Source of the DNA: 3107 sp001483205
GTDB taxonomy: Bacteria; Pseudomonadota; Alphaproteobacteria; Rhodobacterales; Rhodobacteraceae
NCBI GenBank assembly: GCA_964291375.2
Contig: OZ219809.1
Coordinates: 558,001 to 622,000, forward strand
Length of the DNA: 64,000 nt
Direction of reading: 5' to 3'
Position 1 is the stretch's first letter; each line of letters opens with the position of its first letter. Under the pieces are notes generated by a model. That model saw nothing but the letters and a program-made list of their open reading frames with translations. It searched no databases and was not told the origin of the DNA. The position numbers and the translations under genes are program-made. Shown in pieces: positions 20,942 to 29,400 of the stretch.

Positions 20942-21000
20942 GGCCTTTCCATTCGGCCCGGCCCGGCTAGGGTGCGAAAAACGAATCGAGGAAAACGGTC

Positions 21001-21804
21001 ATGCCGCTGTTTCACCTGTTTCTGGTCGCCGTCATTCAGGGGGTGACGGAGTTTTTGCCGGTCTCTTCTTCCGGCCACCTGATCCTGTTGCCCGCCCTGA
21101 CGGGGATGCAGGATCAGGGCCAGGTGATTGATGTGGCCGTGCATGTCGGCACCCTTTGCGCGGTCATGCTCTATTTCCGCCGGGATGTCGCCCTTGCCCT
21201 GTCCGGGGTGCCGCGCCTCTTGCGCGGGCGGGCGGATGATCCGGGCGCGCGACTGGCCGGGTTGCTGGCCCTTGCCACCCTTCCGGTGGTCGTCGTCGGG
21301 CTGATGGTGAAACTGGCGGGGCTTGACGATGCGCTGCGCTCGGTCGAGGTGGTGGGCTGGGCGACGCTGATTTTCGGCATCCTGCTGTATTGGGCGGATC
21401 AGACCGGCGGGGCGGAAAAGACACATGAGGACTGGCGGTTTCGCCATGCGCTGATCATGGGGCTTTGGCAGGTGATTGCGCTGATACCGGGGGCGTCGCG
21501 GGCGGGCGTCACCATCACCGGGGCGCGGTTTCTGGGCTACGGGCGACAGGATGCCGCCCGGTTGGCGATGCTGATGTCGATCCCGACGATCCTTGCCTCG
21601 GGCGGTCTGCTGGGGGCAGAGGTGATTGCCACCGCCGACAGGGTGGCGGCGCGGGATGGCCTGATTGCCGCCGGTTTCGCGTTTCTGGCGGCGCTGGCGG
21701 CGCTTTCACTGATGATGCGGCTTTTGCGCGGCGTTGGCTTCACCCCTTATGTGCTCTACCGCATCACGCTGGGGGTGGCCCTGCTGTGGGTTGCCTATCG
21801 CTAA
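21001..21804 (+). CDS. uppP: undecaprenyl-diphosphatase
   Basis: A 267-residue polytopic membrane enzyme (about 8 helices) that dephosphorylates undecaprenyl pyrophosphate to recycle the peptidoglycan lipid carrier. Diagnostic motifs are GVTEFLPVSSSGHLILLP near the N-terminus and LIPGASRAGVTITGARFLGY in the middle. It lies divergent from gltD. Its stop codon overlaps that of the convergent NDUFA9-like gene. Confidence 0.96.
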   Translation: MPLFHLFLVAVIQGVTEFLPVSSSGHLILLPALTGMQDQGQVIDVAVHVGTLCAVMLYFRRDVALALSGVPRLLRGRADDPGARLAGLLALATLPVVVVGLMVKLAGLDDALRSVEVVGWATLIFGILLYWADQTGGAEKTHEDWRFRHALIMGLWQVIALIPGASRAGVTITGARFLGYGRQDAARLAMLMSIPTILASGGLLGAEVIATADRVAARDGLIAAGFAFLAALAALSLMMRLLRGVGFTPYVLYRITLGVALLWVAYR

Positions 21805-22786
21805 GGCTTGCGGGTGGTCCTTGCCGGGGCTGTGATGTCTTCATACTGCCCGCGCGGGCGATAGCGCCACAGATATTCCGGCATAACCGCCCCCATCGCC
21901 GCCGGAACAATCCCCAGATCGGCAAAGCCTTTCGCCCCGTCCGGGACCACATTGTCATGGCGCAGGCTGCGCAACTGGTCACGGGTCAGAACGCCGTTCG
22001 GGATCAGGCCGAGCGTTACCGCGTCAACGGCGTCAAAGGCGGTGGCAATCACATTCCCGGCCACAAAGGGCAGCGGCAGCAGGATTCTCCGCCGGTTGAT
22101 CACCCCCAGCATCCGCCGGATACACTGGCGCAGGGTCAGCGCCTCCGGCCCGCCGAGCTCATAGACGCCGGGGGCGGCCTCTCCCGTCACCGCCATCACC
22201 GCGGCGCGGGCCACGTCCTCCACATGCACCGGCTGAAACATCGTGCCGTCCCCGACCAGCGGCAGGAACGGCCCCATCCGCGCCATCGAGGCAAAGCGGT
22301 TGAAAACCCGTCCTCTGCCCCGAAGATCACCGAGGGCCGCAGGATCACCGCTCCGGCGAAATGCCGCAGGATGGCCTCTTCGCCCAGGGCTTTCGACTGT
22401 GCATAGAGGCTGTCGCTGTCCCGGTCCGCCCCGATTGCAGAGATATGGGCCAGCCGGGTGATGCCTTCCTCTGCCGCGATCCGGGCGATCCGTTCCGCCC
22501 CCAGATGCTGGACCGCCGCGAAATTGTTGCGCCCCGCCCGATCGAACGTGCCGACACAGTTGACCGCCGCATCCGCCCCGCGCAGGGCCGCGCGCACCAG
22601 GGCGTCATCGCGGATATTGCAAAACACCGGTTCGACCTGCCCGACCACGCCCGAGGGCCGCACATGCAGCGCCTCGTTCGGACGCCGGACGGCAACCCGC
22701 ACCCGCCAGCCCTCTTTGGCCAGACGCTGCGCGATGTAACGCCCGACAAAGCCGGAGCCGCCGAAAATGGTCGCGATTCTGGACAT
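21801..22786 (-). pseudogene. NDUFA9-like NAD(P)-binding protein, frameshifted
   Basis: An atypical short-chain dehydrogenase/epimerase of the complex I NDUFA9 family. It starts MSRIATIFGGSGFVGRYIA, with the NAD(P)-binding Gly motif, and continues VNCVGTFDRAGRNNF and AQSKALGEEAIL. The frame breaks at a run of four A (22303-22306), TTTT on the coding strand. One extra base there restores DGFFNRFASMARMGPFLPLVG and a 328-residue protein of normal length. The rest is intact: FQPVHVEDVARAA, YELGGPEALT. Either a recent inactivating deletion or a one-base assembly error; the otherwise intact sequence favours a very young change. GC-rich and native in composition. Confidence 0.85.
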
Positions 22787-22932
22787 GTCGGTCTCCGTTT
22801 CGGTCTGTGTTGGCGGTGTGGGGGCGAAAATAGCGCCGGTCCGCGCCGCAGGCAAGGCGCAACCGGGCAGGGCAGGGGAAAACCCGCTTGACGGCATTCG
22901 CCCCGCCCGCTACATCGCCGCCCACGGCCCCG

Positions 22933-23019
22933 GCCCAGGTGGCGGAATTGGTAGACGCGCTAGCTTCAGGTGCTAGTGTCCGTATGGACGTGGAGGTTCG
23001 AGTCCTCTCCTGGGCACCA
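22933..23019 (+). tRNA. tRNA-Leu (anticodon CAG)
   Basis: 87 nt including the encoded CCA. The acceptor is GCCCAGG/CCTGGGC. The D-arm contains GGAATTGGTAGAC, and the anticodon stem CTAGC/GCTAG encloses TTCAGGT (CAG). A long variable arm TGTCCGTATGGACGT and T-arm GGAGGTTCGAGTCCTCT follow. Complete class II tRNA. It shares its D-arm with the fragment at 3604. Confidence 0.97.
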
Positions 23020-23097
23020 TTTCCTGCGGGTGTGGATGCGCGCCGTAAATTGATCACAGGTTCCAACCCTGATCCTGTCAGGGCGCTGCTGCATGGA

Positions 23098-23201
23098 TGT
23101 AAACGCTTTCACCGAAAATGTAAGCCCTTACATTCCGGGAAAGAGGCAAAACCCGCGCCCGGCCCGCCCGCCGATACGCCAATATGCAGAGGTCTCTGTT
23201 A
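23098..23201. promoter_or_regulatory. twin LacI-type operator-like dyads, first copy, followed by a repeat terminus
   Basis: TGTAAACGCTTTCA (23098-23111) and TGTAAGCCCTTACA (23119-23132) fit the LacI/GalR-type operator pattern TGTAANCGNTTNCA and start exactly 21 bp apart. About 35 bp after them (TTCCGGGAAAGAGGCAAAAC...) also repeats at 24109-24141. The block ends with an isolated right terminus of the MITE-like family (CCAATATGCAGAGGTCTCT, ending 23201). It lies 60-160 bp before the SIMPL gene. Inferred, not shown, to be regulatory. Confidence 0.5.
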
Positions 23202-23260
23202 TACCTTGTTACACCTTTGCTGTATTTTGGCCTCATCCATGAGTCGGGAAAGGAAAAGAC

Positions 23261-23965
23261 ATGCGGTTTCTTCTGATTGCGCTTTTTGTCGTGGCAGCAG
23301 CAGGGGCCGTCGCCCATGCCGCAGACGACCGGCGGATCACGGTGACGGGGCAGGGCCGTTCCGGGGCCGCGCCGGATATGGCAACGATCTCTCTGGGGAT
23401 TGTGACCGAACACACCGAGGCCGCCGCCGCCCTGCGCGACAACGCCGCCCGCGTCACCGGGCTGTTTGACATCCTGACGCAGGCGGGCATCGCGGGGCGG
23501 GACAGGCAGACCGGTGATCTGAACCTTTACCCGCGCCATGCGCAGGGCGCGCCGGGCGATGACCGGCCGCCGGGGATCATCGGCTTTACCGCCTCCAGCG
23601 TGGTGACCATCCGGGTGCGTGATCTGGACCGGTTGGGCCGGGTGCTGGATCAGGTGCTGGAGACGGGGGTGAACCGGCTGCACGGGTTGCAGTTCGGGTT
23701 TGCCGAGCCGGTGGCGCAGCAGGATGCCGCGCGGGTCATGGCGGTGGCGGATGCGCGGCGGAAGGCGGTGCTCTATGCCGAGGCTGCGGGGGTGCGTCTG
23801 GGCCGTGTGCTGTCGATTGCCGAGGCGGGGGCGGCGGGGGCGCGTCCGGTGATGATGGAAGCGCGCAGCCTGTCCCGCGCCGTTGCCGATATGCCGGTTG
23901 CCGGGGGCGAGGTGACGACCCGGGCGGCGGTGACCATCGTCTATGAGCTGACCGGCGGGGAATAG
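23261..23965 (+). CDS. SIMPL (DUF541) domain exported protein
   Basis: A 234-residue protein with a signal peptide (about 1-20, ending AVAHA). A DUF541/SIMPL domain follows, beginning RRITVTGQGRSGAAPDMATISLGI, with a C-terminal AAVTIVYEL strand. Family members are periplasmic or outer-membrane associated (BP26-like in Brucella), and their function is poorly defined. GAAAGGAAAAG is upstream of the ATG. A TGTATT -10-like element lies near 23219. Flanked on both sides by the twin-dyad repeat. Confidence 0.9.
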   Translation: MRFLLIALFVVAAAGAVAHAADDRRITVTGQGRSGAAPDMATISLGIVTEHTEAAAALRDNAARVTGLFDILTQAGIAGRDRQTGDLNLYPRHAQGAPGDDRPPGIIGFTASSVVTIRVRDLDRLGRVLDQVLETGVNRLHGLQFGFAEPVAQQDAARVMAVADARRKAVLYAEAAGVRLGRVLSIAEAGAAGARPVMMEARSLSRAVADMPVAGGEVTTRAAVTIVYELTGGE

Positions 23966-24000
23966 GGCGGGGGGCAAGCCCGGCCCCTGACCCGCTCGTC

Positions 24001-24068
24001 AAGACCTCTGCACATTGGCCGCGTCAGGCGGGGCATTTGGGGGGCGATATACCCTTATGCAGAGGTCT
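24001..24068. repeat. short MITE-like repeat, copy G
   Basis: 68 bp bounded by AAGACCTCTGCACATTGG and CTTATGCAGAGGTCT, with only a 35-bp interior. It is an internally deleted form of the longer copies, or a minimal form. It lies between the convergent SIMPL and metY genes, directly before the second twin-dyad block. Confidence 0.75.
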
Positions 24069-24073
24069 CTGAA

Positions 24074-24141
24074 TGTAAGCGCTTTCACCGAAATTGTATG
24101 CGCTTACATTCCGGGAAAGAGGCAAAACCCGCGTCCGGCCC
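24074..24141. promoter_or_regulatory. twin LacI-type operator-like dyads, second copy
   Basis: TGTAAGCGCTTTCA (24074-24087) and TGTATGCGCTTACA (24095-24108) again start 21 bp apart, followed by the same TTCCGGGAAAGAGGCAAAAC segment as at 23133. This copy lies in a convergent intergenic space, not before a gene start. That weakens a simple promoter-operator reading and favours a repeat that carries the sites. Confidence 0.5.
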
Positions 24142-24194
24142 GGACGCACGCCTGACGATCCGGCCCCCGGCCCCCCGCGTCCCCTGTCCACTGC

Positions 24195-25487
24195 TCAGGC
24201 CGTTGCCGCTGTCAGCGCCTGATCAAGGTCGGCAATGATGTCCCCGGCGTCCTCAATCCCGATCGACAGCCGCACCACATCCGGCTCGGCCCCGGCGGCC
24301 CGCTGCTGCTCCGGCGTCAACTGGCGGTGGGTGGTCGAGGCCGAATGGATAATCAGCGACCGCGCATCGCCCAGATTCGCCACATGGCTGAACAGCTTCA
24401 CACTGTCCACCAGCTTCACGCAGGCCTCATACCCACCCCTGACCGCAAAGGTAAACAGCGCCCCCGCGCCCCGCGGACAAATCTTTGCCACCCGGTGGTG
24501 ATAGGGCGAGGACGGCAGCCCGGCATAGGTCACCCGCTCCACCCTCGGGTCGTTTTCAAGCCAGCCCGCCACTTTGACCGCGTTCTCCACATGGCGCGCC
24601 ATCCGCAGGCTCAGGGTTTCAATCCCCATCAGCGTGTAATGCGCCCCCTGGGGGTTCATGGTCATGCCCAGATCGCGCAGGCCCACGGCAATCGAGTGAA
24701 AGGTGAAGGCCATCGGGCCGAGGGCCTCGTGAAATTTCAGCCCGTGATAGGCGGGTTCGGGATCGCTGAGCGAGGGGAATTTGCCCGACGCCGACCAGTC
24801 GAACCCGCCGCTGTCAACGATACAGCCGCCGGTCACGGTGCCGTTGCCGGTCAGGTATTTGGTGGTCGAATGCACCACCAGCGTTGCGCCGTGCTCTATC
24901 GGGCGGCAAAGCCAGGGGGTGGCAGAGGTGTTATCGACGATCAGCGGTATCCCGGCGTCCTCTGCAATCCTGGCCAATGCGTCAAGGTCAGAGATGTAAC
25001 CGCCCGGATTGGCGATGGATTCGCAGAACAGCGCACGGGTGTCATCGTCAATCGCCGCCTTTACCGCGTCAAGGTCTTCGGTGTCCGTGAACCGGGCCGA
25101 CCAGCCAAAGCGCTTGATGGTCTGGCTGAACTGGGTGACGGTGCCGCCATAGAGCCGGTCCGAGGTGACGATATTGCGCCCCGGCCCCATCAGCGGGAAA
25201 AGCGCCATGATCTGCGCCGCATGGCCCGAGGAACAACACACGCCGCCCGCGCCGCCTTCGAGCGTGGCGATGCGTTCCTGCAACACGGCCACGGTCGGGT
25301 TGGTCAGGCGGGAATAGATAAAGCCGACTTCCTGCAAGTTGAACAGTGCGGCGGCGTGTTCGGCGTCGCGAAAGACATAAGCCGTGGACTGATAGATCGG
25401 TGTCTGGCGGGCACCGGTGGCCGGATCCGGGGACGATCCGGCGTGAATTTGCAGCGTGTCAAAACCGTGGGCCGGGCCTTTGGTCAT
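24195..25487 (-). CDS. metY: O-acetylhomoserine aminocarboxypropyltransferase/cysteine synthase
   Basis: A 430-residue PLP enzyme of the Cys/Met metabolism (gamma-family) fold that makes homocysteine from O-acetylhomoserine and sulfide. It begins FDTLQIHAGSSPDPATGARQTPIYQST. YSRLTNPT and SGHAAQ are typical of the family, and the PLP Lys is in VVHSTTKYLTGNG. Length is normal. GGGAG precedes the start. No SAM-II riboswitch could be recognised in its leader. A repeat copy begins about 120 bp upstream. Confidence 0.93.
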   Translation of the reverse strand: MTKGPAHGFDTLQIHAGSSPDPATGARQTPIYQSTAYVFRDAEHAAALFNLQEVGFIYSRLTNPTVAVLQERIATLEGGAGGVCCSSGHAAQIMALFPLMGPGRNIVTSDRLYGGTVTQFSQTIKRFGWSARFTDTEDLDAVKAAIDDDTRALFCESIANPGGYISDLDALARIAEDAGIPLIVDNTSATPWLCRPIEHGATLVVHSTTKYLTGNGTVTGGCIVDSGGFDWSASGKFPSLSDPEPAYHGLKFHEALGPMAFTFHSIAVGLRDLGMTMNPQGAHYTLMGIETLSLRMARHVENAVKVAGWLENDPRVERVTYAGLPSSPYHHRVAKICPRGAGALFTFAVRGGYEACVKLVDSVKLFSHVANLGDARSLIIHSASTTHRQLTPEQQRAAGAEPDVVRLSIGIEDAGDIIADLDQALTAATA

Positions 25488-25606
25488 TGCGGAAAACTCC
25501 CTTTGTGTTTCGTTGTTGGCGGCAGGTTAGGGAAAACGCTGGCGGGCGACAACGGGAATTGCGGGTCGGTGTTGCATATGCGTAACCCTGTGGGGATATG
25601 CAGAGG

Positions 25607-25818
25607 AAAGACCTCTGTATATTGGCGCATCGGCGGCCAAATCGCCCCGCCCGGCGGAACGCCGGGCAGCGCCTGCCTCACCCCCCGGCAGGCCCTTTGA
25701 AGGCCTCAACCCTTTGGATCGTATAGACTTTATGGAAAGACCATCGCCAATGTAGACTGTCACGAAAAGCGCCCGCCCAGGCAGGCGGCTGCCCGGCTCG
25801 GCCAATATGCGGATCGTC
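25607..25818 (-). repeat. MITE-like interspersed repeat, copy C
   Basis: About 212 bp, in reverse orientation to copy A. It starts AAAGACCTCTGTATATTGG and ends in a decayed CCAATATGCGGATCGT. The interior carries the GCCGGGCAGCGCCTGCCT and GCCCGCCCAGGCAGGCGGC segments and the ACTTTATGG..AGACCATCGCCAAT core. An extra right-type end (ATATGCAGAGG, 25596-25606) abuts its left terminus back-to-back. It fills most of the 370-bp metY-xdhC space (25488-25857); nothing else was recognised there. Confidence 0.8.
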
Positions 25819-25857
25819 CACGCTAAGGCCCTCGTCTCTCCGTCCGGGATACCCCCC

Positions 25858-26784
25858 TCAAACCTCATTCAGAATCTCGGCCAGCACACTGACCGCCAGC
25901 TTTCGCGCCTCGCGCACCGACGGGATCAGCCCGATCGGCCCCCTGACCCGCGCGATGTCGGACGCCCCCACCCCCAGGGCCGCTAATTCACGCCGCCGCG
26001 CCTCTGCACTCTGCGCACTGCCCTGAGCGCCGATATAGAACGCCCTTGAGCGCAGCGCGCCTTGCAGGATCGGCGGCTCCCACTCGTGATCATGGAAAAA
26101 CAGCACCACGGCAGAGCGCGCATCGGGCGAAAGGTCTTCCGGGAAGGCCGGGGATTTCAGATGCCGGGTCTGCCCGCCAAGGGCGCGCGCCGCGGCAAGG
26201 GTGTCTTCGTCGGGCGACAACAGCAGGTTGGGATAGCCCGCCGCCTGCACAAGCCCCGCGAATGCGCCCGCCTCGGGGCCTTTGCCGAAAACATGGAAAA
26301 AGGGGTCCGGCTCCAGCCTGACGGCGAAATGCCCGTTGTCGAACCCTGTCGCGCCCCCGGCGGTCACCGATAGGGTGCCGTCCTCCGGGCCGATCCGCAA
26401 GGTGCAGGCGATCCGGCGGGCGTTGCGCGCGCAGACCTCGCCGAGCACGGCCTTGTCCGGCCCCGGCAGCAGCAGGATGTCCATCCCGCCGCCGCAGGGC
26501 AGCCGCAGGTCGATGAAGGGCGACCCGCAGCCATAGGCGATCCGCGCCGGTTTGCCTGTCCGCAGGGTGGCGGCGGCGTGGCGGGCAATGTCGGCCTCGA
26601 TACAGCCGGAAGACAGCGCGCCGATACGCTCGCCTGCGCCCCGGAGGGCCATCATCGCCCCGAGCGGGCGGTAGGATGGCCCCTCGGTGCCGGTGATGAT
26701 GGCCAGAACCCCCGGACGATCCGTGTGCAAGAGGGCGCGGAGCGGGTCGATCTCTGCGCCTGTGCTAAATGGTGGTATGGTCAT
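25858..26784 (-). CDS. XdhC/CoxI family protein
   Basis: A 308-residue protein of the XdhC family, molybdenum-cofactor-handling chaperones for xanthine dehydrogenase and related hydroxylases. The N-terminal XdhC/CoxI domain has AIITGTEGPSYRPLGAMMA and GALSSGCIEADIARH. The C-terminal Rossmann-like domain ends in IGAQGSAQSAEARR and GPIGLIPSVREARKLAVSVLAE. No xanthine dehydrogenase subunits are in the window, so its partner is unknown. The start at 26784 fits the family. An upstream Met 30 codons earlier lacks similarity. Confidence 0.88.
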   Translation of the reverse strand: MTIPPFSTGAEIDPLRALLHTDRPGVLAIITGTEGPSYRPLGAMMALRGAGERIGALSSGCIEADIARHAAATLRTGKPARIAYGCGSPFIDLRLPCGGGMDILLLPGPDKAVLGEVCARNARRIACTLRIGPEDGTLSVTAGGATGFDNGHFAVRLEPDPFFHVFGKGPEAGAFAGLVQAAGYPNLLLSPDEDTLAAARALGGQTRHLKSPAFPEDLSPDARSAVVLFFHDHEWEPPILQGALRSRAFYIGAQGSAQSAEARRRELAALGVGASDIARVRGPIGLIPSVREARKLAVSVLAEILNEV

Positions 26785-27227
26785 CCCGACCCCGCTTTCC
26801 CGGCAGGTTCGCGCGTGATTGCGCCTGTGAGGGGCGTATATAGCCGGGGTTTCGGAGAGGGAAGGCCCCTGCATGGTGGGGCTGTGGTGGCCGGGCTGTC
26901 CTGCCCGGCGGAACGTCGGGCCGCGCCCCCTTGCGAGCCTGACGCGGCCTAAGTGCCTTGCCCGAAGAGTCTGCCCGGATCACTTGGAAAGACCTCTGCA
27001 TCCTGGCGCATCGGTTGCCAACCATCCGTCCGGCACTTGTGCCGGGCAGCGCCCGCCGGGCCGGGCGCTGCCGTCACCGCTGTTGTGGAGCGCATGACCC
27101 CATCCCATCCCGTATACTGATTACCGGGGCCTGGACTCAAAATCCGGACGTCACGCCATACCCCACCCCTTGCATCGCGGCGGGACATGGGCGAAGACAG
27201 GGGGCAGTTCAGGCGAGGTCCGACGAC
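26785..27227. other. divergent intergenic region with a half repeat copy
   Basis: 443 bp between divergent xdhC and the AI-2E-family gene. A left terminus, AAAGACCTCTGCATCCTGG, at 26988 is followed by the GCCGGGCAGCGCCCGCCGG half of the MITE-like repeat to about 27072, with no right terminus (copy I). At 27130-27165 there is a fragment of the second repeat family (CTGGACTCAAAATCCGGACG). No gene is supported. Promoters for both neighbours are presumably here but not identified. Confidence 0.6.
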
Positions 27228-28316
27228 ATGACGCTTCCGGTTCGGCGGCAGGCAGGATACTGGGGCATCGCGGTGGCGGTGTTCCTGCTGATCCTGTGGT
27301 ATCTGGGCGACGTAATGCTGCCGTTTCTGCTCGGCGGTGCGATTGCCTATTTCCTTGACCCGGCGGCGGACCGGCTGGAGGCCACAGGCTGTTCCCGTGC
27401 CGCCGCCACCACGATCATCACCGCCGCCGCCGCCCTCGCCTTCGTGCTCATGGCGTTTCTGGTCATCCCGTCGATGGTCGGCCAGGCGCTGGCGCTGATT
27501 GATGCCGCCCCGCGCCTGTTCGCAGAGCTTCGGGATGCCCTGACCGAGCGCTTTCCGTCGCTGATGGATGAGCAGTCCGCCCCGCGCCGGTCGCTCGATA
27601 ATCTGGGCGAGGCGATCCGCGCCGGGGGCGGCGCATTCCTGAGCGGCGTGATGCAGTCCGCGCTCGGCTTTATAAACGTGCTGGCGTTGCTGGTTATCAC
27701 CCCGGTGGTCGCCTTTTACCTTCTGCTCGACTGGGACCGGATGGTGGCGCGGATCGACGCGCTTTTGCCCCGCGACCATGCGCCGGTTATCCGGCAACTG
27801 GCGCGGGACATCGACGCGACACTGGCCGCCTTTGTGCGCGGGCAGGGCACGGTCTGTCTGATCCTCGGCGCGTTCTACGCCGCCGCCCTGATGTTGATCG
27901 GGCTGAGTTACGGGCTGGTCGCCGGGTTCATTGCCGGGCTGCTGACCTTCATTCCCTATGTCGGCGCGCTGGTGGGGGGCGCGCTTGCGCTGGGGCTGGC
28001 GCTGTTCCAGTTCTGGGGCGAATGGTGGAGCATCGCCGCCGTCGCCGGGGTTTTCGCCTTTGGCCAGATGCTGGAGGGCAATGTGCTGACGCCAAAGCTG
28101 GTGGGGGCGAGCATCGGCCTGCATCCGGTGTGGCTGATCTTTGCCCTGTCCGCGTTCGGGGCGCTGTTCGGGTTTGTCGGCGTTCTGGTCGCGGTGCCGG
28201 TTGCCGCCGCGCTCGGTGTGCTCGCCCGTTTCCTCGTCGGGCAATATACCCAAGGGCCGCTCTATCGCGGCGGGGCCGGGGACGACGCCGGGGACGGGGA
28301 CGATCCGGGCGGCTAG
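27228..28316 (+). CDS. AI-2E family transporter (PerM/UPF0118)
   Basis: A 362-residue integral membrane protein. Paired N-terminal helices (about 8-60), a periplasmic/amphipathic segment (about 85-150), and a C-terminal bundle of about five helices are the layout of the AI-2E exporter superfamily (PF01594). Conserved features include PFLLGGAIAYFLDP and GLLTFIPYVG. The substrate cannot be inferred; many members are Na+/H+ antiporters or exporters. It lies 3 bp before hdaA, in an operon arrangement. The ATG at 27228 starts the conserved region. Confidence 0.9.
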   Translation: MTLPVRRQAGYWGIAVAVFLLILWYLGDVMLPFLLGGAIAYFLDPAADRLEATGCSRAAATTIITAAAALAFVLMAFLVIPSMVGQALALIDAAPRLFAELRDALTERFPSLMDEQSAPRRSLDNLGEAIRAGGGAFLSGVMQSALGFINVLALLVITPVVAFYLLLDWDRMVARIDALLPRDHAPVIRQLARDIDATLAAFVRGQGTVCLILGAFYAAALMLIGLSYGLVAGFIAGLLTFIPYVGALVGGALALGLALFQFWGEWWSIAAVAGVFAFGQMLEGNVLTPKLVGASIGLHPVWLIFALSAFGALFGFVGVLVAVPVAAALGVLARFLVGQYTQGPLYRGGAGDDAGDGDDPGG

Positions 28317-28319
28317 GCG

Positions 28320-29000
28320 ATGGCAGAGCAACTGACCTTTGAGCTGCCGGTGAAGCCGGCGCTGGGGCGCGGGGATTTCTTCGTCTCAGAGGCCAATGCC
28401 GTGGCCGTTGCCATGCTGGAGGCAACCGACACCTGGCCGCTGTCGAAACAGGTGCTGATCGGCGGCGAGGGCAGCGGCAAGACTCACCTTGTCCATGTCT
28501 GGGCGGCGCAAACCGGGGCACGCATTATCCCGGCGCATGATCTGGCGGCGCTTGACCCTTCGGTGCCGGATACCGCCTGTGCCGTCGAGGACGCGGACCG
28601 CATTGCCGGGGACGGGCGGGCAGAGCGGGCCTTGCTGCACCTGCACAACCTGCTTCAGGTCAGGCACCTGCCGCTGCTGATCACCGCCCGCGCCCGCCCG
28701 CGTGACTGGGGCTTGTCCCTGCCCGATCTGGCCAGCCGGATGCAGGGCGCATCGGTGGTCAGGCTCGAGAGGCCGGATGAGGCGCTTCTGGGGGCGGTGA
28801 TGCTGAAATTCTTTACCGACCGGCAGTTGCAGGTGCAGCCTAACCTGCTGGCCTATCTGCTGCGGCGCATAGACCGGAGTTTCGCCGCGGCGGGGCGGGT
28901 TGTCGAGGCGATGGACCGCGCGGCGCTCAGCCAGAGCCGGGCGCTCACCCGGTCCCTGGCGGCAACGGTTCTGGACAAGATGGCCCGGCGTGACGCATAA
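28320..29000 (+). CDS. hdaA: DnaA-related replication regulator HdaA
   Basis: A 226-residue DnaA-like AAA+ protein without the DNA-binding domain, acting in regulatory inactivation of DnaA after replication initiation. The N-terminal QLTFEL is the expected beta-clamp binding motif. The Walker A is GGEGSGKTHL, the Walker B region is CAVEDADRI, and the sensor-2-like helix is near FAAAGRVVEAMD. It follows the AI-2E gene by 3 bp and is separated from ppk by a repeat copy. This gene order is common in Rhodobacterales. Confidence 0.92.
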   Translation: MAEQLTFELPVKPALGRGDFFVSEANAVAVAMLEATDTWPLSKQVLIGGEGSGKTHLVHVWAAQTGARIIPAHDLAALDPSVPDTACAVEDADRIAGDGRAERALLHLHNLLQVRHLPLLITARARPRDWGLSLPDLASRMQGASVVRLERPDEALLGAVMLKFFTDRQLQVQPNLLAYLLRRIDRSFAAAGRVVEAMDRAALSQSRALTRSLAATVLDKMARRDA

Positions 29001-29039
29001 CGGCCCGGGTTGCGGATGAGGGGGGGTAGAGCATATATG

Positions 29040-29304
29040 AGACCTCTGCATATTGGCTTGAGCCGGGCAGCCGCCTGCCTGGGCGGGCGCTTTTCGTGAC
29101 AGTCCGTATTGGCGATGGTCTTGCCATAAAATCCATATGCTGCAACAGGTTGAGACGTTCAAAGCGCCTGCCGGGGGGTGAGGCCCGTCTCGGAAACGGT
29201 CCGGTGGACCGTTTCAGGGCCGAACGGGCGGAGCCCAAGGCGCTGCCCGGCGTTCCGCCGGGCGGGACAGGTTGGCCACCGATACGCCATCATGCAGAGG
29301 TCTC
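29040..29304 (+). repeat. MITE-like interspersed repeat, copy B
   Basis: About 265 bp in the same orientation as copy A. Left end AGACCTCTGCATATTGG, right end CCATCATGCAGAGGTCT. It matches copy A closely except for an extra segment of about 60 bp (29178-29240) holding the palindromic ACGGTCCGGTGGACCGT. A related extra segment is in copy F. A partial terminus (ATGCAGAGGGTCTTC) repeats right after it. It fills the 400-bp hdaA-ppk space (29001-29400) apart from short flanks. Confidence 0.85.
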
Positions 29305-29400
29305 TATGCAGAGGGTCTTCCCGATGACTTGCTTTGGCTTTATCCATAACTCGGGTATAACGGCCTTTCCCCTGCCGGGACATCTGCGGAAAAGGGTCGC

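Noticed and set aside
25488..25606. SAM-II or similar riboswitch before metY
   Set aside because: Such elements are common before met genes in alphaproteobacteria, but the conserved SAM-II pseudoknot sequences near the start could not be recognised here.
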